NCBI GenBank assembly: GCA_016839665.1
Contig: JAEOTU010000167.1
Location: 1 to 16,020 of the forward strand
From: Candidatus Hodarchaeota archaeon
GTDB taxonomy: Archaea; Asgardarchaeota; Heimdallarchaeia; Hodarchaeales; Hodarchaeaceae
Reading direction: 5' to 3'
DNA: 16,020 bases
Shown here: positions 7,106-12,880 of the stretch, one piece after another
How positions within the stretch are numbered: position 1 is the stretch's first letter
Layout of the letters: each line of letters starts with the position of its first letter
The notes under the pieces: model-generated
What the model saw: the letters and a program-made list of their open reading frames with translations, nothing else
The model's database searches: none
Told to the model about the DNA's origin: nothing
Made by a program: the position numbers and the translations under genes

Positions 7106-7792
7106 ATGCACATCCCTGACGGATGGGTTGATCCTGCCTTCCTCCTTATATGTTGGGTTATTTCATTAGTTGTAATTGCAATCGCATTGCGTAAACTGCG
7201 AGATATTGATGAAACACGAATTTCATATATGGCTGTTTTGGGTGGGACAATTTTCGCTGCTCAAATGCTTAATTTTCCTATTATTGGTGGTACCTCTGGA
7301 CATCTTCTCGGTGGAGCGCTAGCAGCAGCGATTGTTGGCCCATGGGGAGCAGTATTAGTCATTTCTGTTGTTTTGTTGATCCAATCACTTCTCTTTGCTG
7401 ATGGAGGAATTATCGCTCTTGGAGCTAATGTCTTCAATATGGCAATAGTTGGAGTTTTTACAGGTTATTTGATTTTACGGTTTCTGATGTTAAATGTTAA
7501 TCCAGAAGAAAACAAAATTCGTTACTATTCTGGTGTATTCCTTGGCGCCTTCATATCAGTAGTGACTGCTTCATTCTTTGCAGCCATAGAAATAGGTATT
7601 CCTATTATCCAGAGTCAATCTGCAATACCATTCGTTGTAGCGTTGCCAACTATTCTTTTCTATCATATTCTAATTGGTATTGGTGAGGGCGTAATCTCTA
7701 CTGCAATTGTACAGTACTTTAACGCTATTGAGATGAATGTGTTTATAGAAATCGAAAACCCTACTTTGGATTTACCTAGTTTTAGGAGATGA
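7106..7792 (+). CDS. nikM: Nickel/cobalt ECF transporter substrate-binding membrane subunit (NikM/CbiM)
   Basis: This 228-residue integral membrane S component of an energy-coupling-factor importer carries the family's hallmark N-terminus MHIPDGW. In that motif the Met amino group and His2 help form the metal site. A second ligand-region His (His66) lies in 'GGTSGHLLGG' (61-70). The rest is hydrophobic with about six to seven helices, including 'ALAAAIVGPWGA' (71-82) and the conserved 'GANVFNMAIVG' (106-116). It opens a run of five plus-strand genes, and the next gene begins only 4 bases after its stop. Family members carry nickel or cobalt. The NikR gene at the end of the operon argues for nickel, so I use the nik name, but the sequence of this subunit alone does not decide it. 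A CbiM-type cobalt importer is the alternative. Confidence 0.92.
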   Translation: MHIPDGWVDPAFLLICWVISLVVIAIALRKLRDIDETRISYMAVLGGTIFAAQMLNFPIIGGTSGHLLGGALAAAIVGPWGAVLVISVVLLIQSLLFADGGIIALGANVFNMAIVGVFTGYLILRFLMLNVNPEENKIRYYSGVFLGAFISVVTASFFAAIEIGIPIIQSQSAIPFVVALPTILFYHILIGIGEGVISTAIVQYFNAIEMNVFIEIENPTLDLPSFRR

Positions 7793-7796
7793 GGAA

Positions 7797-8108
7797 GTGG
7801 AGTCCAAACAAAAACTTTTTTTAGGTGGAATAGCTATTCTTATAGTTCTACTAATTCTCACACCATTTGCTGATCCTAATCCAGATGGTCTTGAAAGTGC
7901 AGCGGAAGAATACGCTCCAGAGGGTTCTGTTTTTGATTTGGGTTTTCTGACAGACTATGGTTCGGAAGAATCTATCCTTAATCAGATACTACAGAATGAC
8001 TTTCTTTCAATTATAGTTTCAGGTCTTATCGGGGTTATAATTATTTTTGGTATTTTTTTTGTTCCTCTTTTCTTCTTCCGCCAACGTAAATCTCAAATTA
8101 ACTCTTAA
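7797..8108 (+). CDS. nikN: PDGLE-domain small subunit of the nickel/cobalt transporter (NikN/CbiN-like)
   Basis: This 103-residue protein has two membrane helices (about 7-23 and 70-94). Between them is an outside loop beginning with the hallmark motif PDGLE (29-33), followed by 'SAAEEYAPEG'. PDGLE-type subunits accompany NikM/CbiM and are needed for, or stimulate, metal loading into the S component. Start is GTG at 7797, supported by AGGAG at 7784-7788 just before the stop of the preceding gene and by the 4-base spacing. The Phe-rich end of helix 2 is followed by a basic tail. It is shorter than NikM proteins that carry the domain fused, so here the subunit is separate. Nickel is preferred over cobalt because of the downstream nikR gene. 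Confidence 0.85.
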   Translation: MESKQKLFLGGIAILIVLLILTPFADPNPDGLESAAEEYAPEGSVFDLGFLTDYGSEESILNQILQNDFLSIIVSGLIGVIIIFGIFFVPLFFFRQRKSQINS

Positions 8109-8148
8109 GCTATTATAATATATTTCTTTAAAACTCTGTTGGATTAGA

Positions 8149-8949
8149 ATGGTTAATTTAAATTCCCATATTCATTATCCTGTAGATACTGATGCTCATT
8201 CCAAAGCTATTGATGTCAGGAGTAAAATTATCGCGATTCTTTCAGTGGTTCTTGCTTGTACATTAACCATTGATTTTAATCAATTATCTTGGTTTTGTAT
8301 CCTATTAGTTTTAGATTGGATAATCTTGCGACCACGTAAATCTTTGTTGAAATACAGCATTATTTCACTGCCAATAATAAGTTCCCTTGCTTTAATATCT
8401 TTTTTAACGTTTAGTAGTTCACCTGTCACATATAAATCGTTGTTTTATGAAACAACACATAACAACTTCTCACTAGCCTTATTTTTTGGTTTTCGGAGTC
8501 TCTTATTAGTTCTTTTTATCTTGATTTTAATTAATTCCGAAGAATCCTTTTTTGAAATTATTTACGGACTTGATGATTTTAGAATGCCTGATTTATTAAC
8601 AAATCTTACTTTTTTAACCTATCGATTCTTTTTCTTAATGCAAGAAGAGTTTAGTAGAATCCTTGAGGCCAGATCAAACCGTATCTATGGTGAAACGCTG
8701 CGAATGAACCTCAGATCGATGCAGGTAATAGGTACTATCATTGGTTCAGCTCTAGCACGCTCTTTTAAACGAGCAGAATATATATCAGCAGCTCTTTCTG
8801 CGAGAGGATTCTCTGGAAAAATTTCTCACCCTGAACAACCTTGGACACGTCGTGGGATTATTTTTTCATTATTCACATTAATATTAGTGATTCTCATCTT
8901 ATTATTAGGCCAAACCTCACCAATTACCTTTGTGGAAGGAATATTATGA
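8149..8949 (+). CDS. nikQ: ECF transporter transmembrane (T) component CbiQ/NikQ
   Basis: This 266-residue protein is the scaffold of the ECF importer that couples the ATPase to the S component. Hydrophobic helices lie around 27-60, 67-88, 107-129 and 236-256. The two cytoplasmic coupling motifs are both visible: 'EARSNR' (Ala174-Arg175-Ser176) and 'SARGFSG' (Ala218-Arg219-Gly220). These bind grooves in the ATPases. The N-terminus carries His7, His9 and His17, as often seen in CbiQ proteins. The ATG start is preceded by GGATTAGA. A 40-base AT-rich spacer separates it from the PDGLE gene. Its stop overlaps the start of the ATPase gene (ATGA, 8946-8949), indicating translational coupling. Confidence 0.9.
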   Translation: MVNLNSHIHYPVDTDAHSKAIDVRSKIIAILSVVLACTLTIDFNQLSWFCILLVLDWIILRPRKSLLKYSIISLPIISSLALISFLTFSSSPVTYKSLFYETTHNNFSLALFFGFRSLLLVLFILILINSEESFFEIIYGLDDFRMPDLLTNLTFLTYRFFFLMQEEFSRILEARSNRIYGETLRMNLRSMQVIGTIIGSALARSFKRAEYISAALSARGFSGKISHPEQPWTRRGIIFSLFTLILVILILLLGQTSPITFVEGIL

Positions 8950-9713
8950 TTACATCAATTCTCAGCCAAGATAATGCTTTAGAATCTAATGAGACTGTTA
9001 TTGAAGTGAAAAATCTTTCATTTAGATATTCTCGAAAACGTCCAATTGTATTACATGATGTTTCAATTAATTTCGCACGGAACAATCTTACAATAATCGC
9101 TGGTCCAAATGGATCAGGAAAAACAACGCTCATGAAGCATTTTAATGGTCTTTTACTCCCCCAACAAGGAGAAATCTTCGTTTTTCAGAAAAAAATTTCG
9201 AAGAAGAATAAAAGAGAAATCCAAAAACTAGTTGGTTTAGTCTTTCAGAACCCAGACGAGCAAATTTTCTTTCCAAAAGTCTACCAAGACGTGGCATTTG
9301 GTCCAAAAAATATGCGTCTCCCATGCAATCTGGTGAAGGAGAGAGTTGAAAAGGCTTTAGAGGAAGTTCAAATATCTGACCTGAAGGATAGAGTTACATT
9401 TAACCTTTCATTTGGTGAAAAGAAAAAAGTAGCGTTTGCAGGTATTTTGGCGATGGAACCAGATATTATTGTCCTTGATGAGCCCACCGCGGGTATTGAT
9501 CCGTGGATTAAGCCCAAGATGATTGATATAATACGATCATTTACTAAAAGCAGAACTGTGATCGTAATAACGCATGATTTTGATTTGATGAAAATCGCCG
9601 ACCGAATTATATTGATCAAACAAGGAAAAGTCGAGGGTGATTTTTTATCCTTTAGAGAATTTCAACAACAAGAGTTTCAAGACCCACAGCATGAAAAAGA
9701 ATTTTTCAAATAG
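8946..9713 (+). CDS. nikO: ECF transporter ATPase CbiO/NikO
   Basis: This 255-residue ABC ATPase powers nickel/cobalt import. Motifs in order: A-loop region 'FRYS' (26-29), Walker A GPNGSGKTT (53-61), Q-loop 'FQNPDEQ' (100-106), and signature 'LSFGEKKKVA' (154-163) of the CbiO type. Then come Walker B 'IIVLDEP' (174-180), D-loop 'AGID' (182-185) and switch 'THDF' (209-212). The open frame extends back to 8841, but that part lies inside the T-component gene in another frame and reads as non-conserved. The ATG at 8946 overlaps the preceding stop and follows GGAAGG, so it is chosen. Only one ATPase gene is present in the operon, so a homodimer is expected, as in group I ECF systems. Confidence 0.93.
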   Translation: MITSILSQDNALESNETVIEVKNLSFRYSRKRPIVLHDVSINFARNNLTIIAGPNGSGKTTLMKHFNGLLLPQQGEIFVFQKKISKKNKREIQKLVGLVFQNPDEQIFFPKVYQDVAFGPKNMRLPCNLVKERVEKALEEVQISDLKDRVTFNLSFGEKKKVAFAGILAMEPDIIVLDEPTAGIDPWIKPKMIDIIRSFTKSRTVIVITHDFDLMKIADRIILIKQGKVEGDFLSFREFQQQEFQDPQHEKEFFK

Positions 9714-9738
9714 ATATAAGAATTTAGAAGGCATAAAA

Positions 9739-10158
9739 ATGACTCAGAAAGGAGTTCGAGAGACTATTACTTTCTCATGTGAACCAAAATTTAAGAAGTT
9801 GATATCTGCTAAAGTGAAAGAATTTGGGTATCGAAATAAATCTCAGATGATTAGGGACGCCTTACAAAGCTTTTTCGAATCAGAAAAAGTCATAAATAGT
9901 ATTTCTGACACTTCTGAAGTGACTGTAATTATTTCTGTTGTGTACGATCATCATGATCATAAAACTGTTCAACAATATCTCGAAGCTCAGCATCATTCTA
10001 ATGTGAATTATTCGTCGCACTTCCATATGAATAAAGCAGAATGCTTGGAGAATGTAATTATTAAGGACAGGATTAATAATATAAGATTGTTACTAATGGA
10101 GCTGCGGTCAATCGAGGGGCTAAAAAATGTCTCTCTAAGACTGGTTTCAACCCTTTAA
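9739..10158 (+). CDS. nikR: Nickel-responsive transcriptional regulator NikR
   Basis: This 139-residue protein has an N-terminal ribbon-helix-helix DNA-binding domain (about 5-48; strand 'RETITFS', helices with 'NKSQMIRDALQ'). The C-terminal domain is ACT-like and binds nickel. The four square-planar nickel ligands known from E. coli NikR (His76, His87, His89, Cys95) correspond to His85, His94, His96 and Cys102. They lie within 'QHHSNV', 'SHFHMN' and 'ECLE', and the spacing between the last three is identical. The 'VYDHHDHK' segment matches the family strand before the site. The open frame reaches back to 9637, but the ATG at 9739 has GAAGG upstream and gives a full-length NikR. The start lies 25 bases after nikO, so it is likely the last gene of the operon it controls, with nickel acting as co-repressor. 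Confidence 0.92.
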   Translation: MTQKGVRETITFSCEPKFKKLISAKVKEFGYRNKSQMIRDALQSFFESEKVINSISDTSEVTVIISVVYDHHDHKTVQQYLEAQHHSNVNYSSHFHMNKAECLENVIIKDRINNIRLLLMELRSIEGLKNVSLRLVSTL

Positions 10159-10180
10159 TCGAAACTGATTTTTTTTTACC
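10159..10180 (+). terminator. T-run terminator of the nickel operon
   Basis: Nine consecutive T (10169-10177) lie 11 bases after the nikR stop. This is a typical archaeal termination signal and marks the operon end. Confidence 0.55.
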
Positions 10181-10224
10181 CTGACAATACACCATAATAA
10201 TTATAGAAGGAAACATAAGTAAAA

Positions 10225-10329
10225 TTGATAGAAATATTGAAAGAAAATTTTAAGAAAGGTGAAATTTATCTAGGTGAGATGTTGAAAAAGAATCTTAGAA
10301 GTGAGAAATTTGGCGATAAGTCAATTTGA
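10225..10329 (+). CDS. Possible 34-residue leader peptide
   Basis: A short frame starts at TTG 10225 (GAAGG at 10206-10210 upstream) and ends with TGA at 10327-10329. It overlaps the first 29 bases of the membrane-protein gene in another frame. The predicted peptide is Lys/Glu-rich and amphipathic (pieces: 'EILKENFKKGE', 'LGEMLKKNLRSE'). A shorter version could start at ATG 10279. It is not recognised and may be a chance frame. If real, it could couple translation to the following gene. Confidence 0.2.
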   Translation: MIEILKENFKKGEIYLGEMLKKNLRSEKFGDKSI

Positions 10330-11071
10330 TTCCCCTCCCGAACTCCTGAGTGTTGTTTTTGTCGTTATAGCCGTGGTATTATTTTTATTGCTCGGGTTAT
10401 ACCTGTTAAACTCTTACCGAAGAACAAGACGTAATTCAACTTTGTATATGAGTCTAATTCTCCTATTCGGTTTTTTTGCCCTTGTTTCCCTTTTGATTGA
10501 ACAACTTCTATTAATAACTTCAGATGTAACACAAGCTCAAGCACCTCCCCTGAAAAGTTTTCTTTCCTTTAGTTTGAACGATATTGATGTTTTCTGGCTG
10601 TCCATGCTCTTTGCTTTCATAGCTTGGGTAGCATCAGCATCAGCAATTCTGTCTGCATGTTTTTTCACTCAAAGCTTTTTTCCTGACAAATACAAGAAAC
10701 TTTTAATTATCCCAGCGATTATGCTCGCTCTTTGGGTTATTGTATATACCGTCGCTCCTTTTCAGTGGATTGAGATCGCGGGTGATTGGCAACCTCAACA
10801 TGAAGATCTCTTCGAAATTATTGGCTATATTTTTCTATTTCCAAATCTCTGGATGATTGTTGTATTATTCTTTTATTTGACGCTTTCATTATATAGAAGA
10901 GGCATGCCTCGGTGGAAACAAACTTTTGTTTTAGCATGCGGTCAGGCGTTTTTATCTATTGGATTTACTGTTGAGATAATTAATATCCAAGATCCCCTGA
11001 TATCATTGATTGCACGATTTGCTATAATGATCTACCCGATTGTAGTTTGGATTGGCCTACGCCGAGGTTAA
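10301..11071 (+). CDS. Seven-helix membrane protein of unknown function
   Basis: This 256-residue protein has about seven hydrophobic helices (roughly 14-37, 47-73, 97-124, 133-154, 169-196, 206-227 and 233-253). Helix 1 is followed by a basic loop 'YRRTRRN' (39-45) and helix 5 by 'YRRGMPRWK' (198-206). Both fit the positive-inside rule, with the N-terminus outside. The overall layout resembles 7TM sensory domains fused to archaeal and bacterial kinases, but here the chain stops after helix 7 with no output domain. The GTG start at 10301 gives a short N-terminal tail, and no strong ribosome site is seen. It stands alone, downstream of the nickel operon terminator. I do not recognise the family, and no role is assigned. 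Confidence 0.65.
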   Translation: MRNLAISQFDSPPELLSVVFVVIAVVLFLLLGLYLLNSYRRTRRNSTLYMSLILLFGFFALVSLLIEQLLLITSDVTQAQAPPLKSFLSFSLNDIDVFWLSMLFAFIAWVASASAILSACFFTQSFFPDKYKKLLIIPAIMLALWVIVYTVAPFQWIEIAGDWQPQHEDLFEIIGYIFLFPNLWMIVVLFFYLTLSLYRRGMPRWKQTFVLACGQAFLSIGFTVEIINIQDPLISLIARFAIMIYPIVVWIGLRRG

Positions 11072-11369
11072 GATAGAAGTTTTTCTTTTATCAATCAGTT
11101 TAATATTCGCGATAACGAGAAATTGGAATTTTTGCGAATCTAATTCAGAAAGGAAGTTAACCGTGAAAAGGTTACGTCTTCTCCATAAACTACTGTTTTC
11201 ATGACAAAAGTTCGAATATCAGAAAACGAACATCATCCTGTACCCGGACTTGCCTATCTTTCTTAAAAAGCAACGGATGACTTAAAACCCATTATTTTTC
11301 ATGGTTTAAAACTGATTATCTTACTGATATTTTCATCTGATACTTACGACAGAAGTTAATGATACATAG
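11072..11369. other. 298-base intergenic region before the M3 peptidase
   Basis: No convincing gene is seen. It holds an inverted repeat ATTCGC/GCGAAT about 23 bases apart (near 11106-11140). A bulged hairpin around CCAT/ATGG lies near 11289-11304. Three CTGAT copies at 12-13-base steps (11312, 11324 and 11337) sit roughly 30-60 bases before the GTG start. A T-rich stretch right after the previous stop (about 11079-11090) may end that transcript. No tRNA-like fold was recognised. Confidence 0.4.
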
Positions 11370-12854
11370 GTGAATGCAGTGAGTACACCTGTTCGTAGTA
11401 TAGAAGAGCTAGGAGCAGAATTTGAAAAATATTTCACCCAATTAAGCGAACAAAATTATAATCAAATCGCAGGGCTCCCATATAATAAGAATCTTATGAA
11501 TAGTGTGTCTGAAACATTGGTGGGGCTAAGTTCTGAGTTCCTAGGCTCATATGAAGAACCTAGAGCGTTCTATTTAGACTCTATTGATACAATTGCGAAA
11601 GCTCGAAAACTCCCATTATCTTTAGAAATATACGAAAAAAGAATGTCATTAATTTCTACAAAAGAATTCCATTTTAAGGATAAACCAGTCAATTGGGGAT
11701 CGTGGAGGCAATTTAATGCTCTCTCCTCAAATCCAAGCGACCGACAAAGAGTATTTGATGATTTTGTTACGAAAAGCCGAGAATTAGCACCTCTTATCAT
11801 TAAAAGATTCAATATTTCACGACAAGTCTATTCTCTCTATGATTCTTCCCCATTAGATGGCTACTTAGAAAAGGAGTTTCTGACTTATGAGAAATTACTT
11901 GATCTCATCTTCTCCTTGGGTGATGGGGCACGAAAACCATTTTTAGTAGCTGCAGAACATTTTGCACCTGAAATTCTTAATAAAGAAACTTTTGAGTATT
12001 ATGATGATTTCTATGTCGCTCGTGGGCGGGTATATTCACCTCTGAATAATTTCTTCGAGAAGAAGAATCCGTTGAAGGTTGTAGAAAAAGCACTTAACCA
12101 ATGGGGTTTTGAAAAAGAATTTGCTCGAATTAAGGTAGATAACGAAAACCGTGAAAAAAAATCCCCCTCAGCATATTGTTTCGGTGTGAAAATTCCAACC
12201 GATGTCCGAGTTGTGTATAAGCCAGTATCCCCGTTCAGTGATTTTGTCAGTGTTTTTCATGAGTTTGGGCATGCTATTCACGGATCCTCTGGAAATCCAG
12301 AAGATCCCTATTGGAAAAAATATTTAGTTCCCATGAGTGTAGCTGAATCTTTCTCTATCTTTCTGGATAGCTTGCTAGCCAACTCTCTCTTTTTACAGCA
12401 GGAACTAGAATTATCAGAGGAAACTGCCATGGAAATTCTTGATCGAAGACATTTTCTAAACCTGTTTTTTCTTGTTTTTTACTCAGCAAACGCTATCATG
12501 AAATTAGAATTCTGGAAGAGGAATTATTCAACTGAACAGGCATCTGCTCGGTTTCAGGAATTAACAAAACGATTTTTTTGGGAAATCCCCGGAGAATATT
12601 GGTTGCTGCATCACATAATGCCTGATTATGATCTTTATTCTCCTTCTTACTTACTCGCAAGCATTCGTGTAACAGAGTGGATCTCTCAAATGGTTGATGA
12701 ATACGGGCCTGAGTTCTGGAAGAACAAACAAGCTGGTGCTGTTTTTCGTGATTTAGCTGCATCAAGAGGAGAATTTGACCTGTCTGTTTGGGATATGGAT
12801 CCAAAACCATTTCTCAAAGAACAATCTGCGTTTTCATTTCTGGGAAAACTGTGA
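11370..12854 (+). CDS. M3-family oligoendopeptidase F-like metallopeptidase
   Basis: This 494-residue cytoplasmic zinc peptidase is predicted to cut short peptides. The active site is 'FHEFGHAIH' (His297, Glu298, His301), with third ligand Glu326 in 'SVAESFS'. That is 29 residues after the first His, exactly as in thimet oligopeptidase-type M3 enzymes. The C-terminal 'YSPSYLLASI' resembles the conserved Tyr region that closes over substrate. The N-terminal ~200 residues are helical, as in PepF. At 494 residues it is somewhat shorter than typical PepF (about 560-600), so the N-terminal part is reduced. No signal peptide is seen. Start is GTG 11370, with a second in-frame GTG at 11379. It converges on the next gene with 22 bases between the stops. 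Likely role: peptide turnover. Confidence 0.9.
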   Translation: MNAVSTPVRSIEELGAEFEKYFTQLSEQNYNQIAGLPYNKNLMNSVSETLVGLSSEFLGSYEEPRAFYLDSIDTIAKARKLPLSLEIYEKRMSLISTKEFHFKDKPVNWGSWRQFNALSSNPSDRQRVFDDFVTKSRELAPLIIKRFNISRQVYSLYDSSPLDGYLEKEFLTYEKLLDLIFSLGDGARKPFLVAAEHFAPEILNKETFEYYDDFYVARGRVYSPLNNFFEKKNPLKVVEKALNQWGFEKEFARIKVDNENREKKSPSAYCFGVKIPTDVRVVYKPVSPFSDFVSVFHEFGHAIHGSSGNPEDPYWKKYLVPMSVAESFSIFLDSLLANSLFLQQELELSEETAMEILDRRHFLNLFFLVFYSANAIMKLEFWKRNYSTEQASARFQELTKRFFWEIPGEYWLLHHIMPDYDLYSPSYLLASIRVTEWISQMVDEYGPEFWKNKQAGAVFRDLAASRGEFDLSVWDMDPKPFLKEQSAFSFLGKL

Positions 12855-12860
12855 ATGCGG

Positions 12861-12880
12861 TTAAGGTTAAGAGACCTTAA
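12861..12880. terminator. Possible bidirectional hairpin between convergent genes
   Basis: TTAAGGT (12861-12867) and ACCTTAA (12874-12880) form a perfect 7-bp stem with a 6-base loop. It lies exactly between the two convergent stop codons, covering the last bases of the minus-strand gene. No strong T-run follows on either side, so its role as a terminator is an inference from position. Confidence 0.4.

Noticed and set aside
8841..8945. N-terminal extension of the ATPase gene back to 8841
   Set aside because: It lies inside the T-component gene in another frame, reads as non-conserved sequence, and the ATG at 8946 overlaps the preceding stop with a good ribosome site.
9637..9738. N-terminal extension of nikR back to 9637
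   Set aside because: It overlaps the end of nikO; the ATG at 9739 gives a normal NikR length and has GAAGG upstream.
11072..11369. tRNA or other structured RNA in the spacer before the peptidase
   Set aside because: No cloverleaf, T-loop (GGTTCAAATC-like) or acceptor stem found; only short weak inverted repeats.
12496..12810. 104-residue minus-strand open frame
   Set aside because: It is antisense to the conserved C-terminal half of the M3 peptidase and shows no protein-like features.
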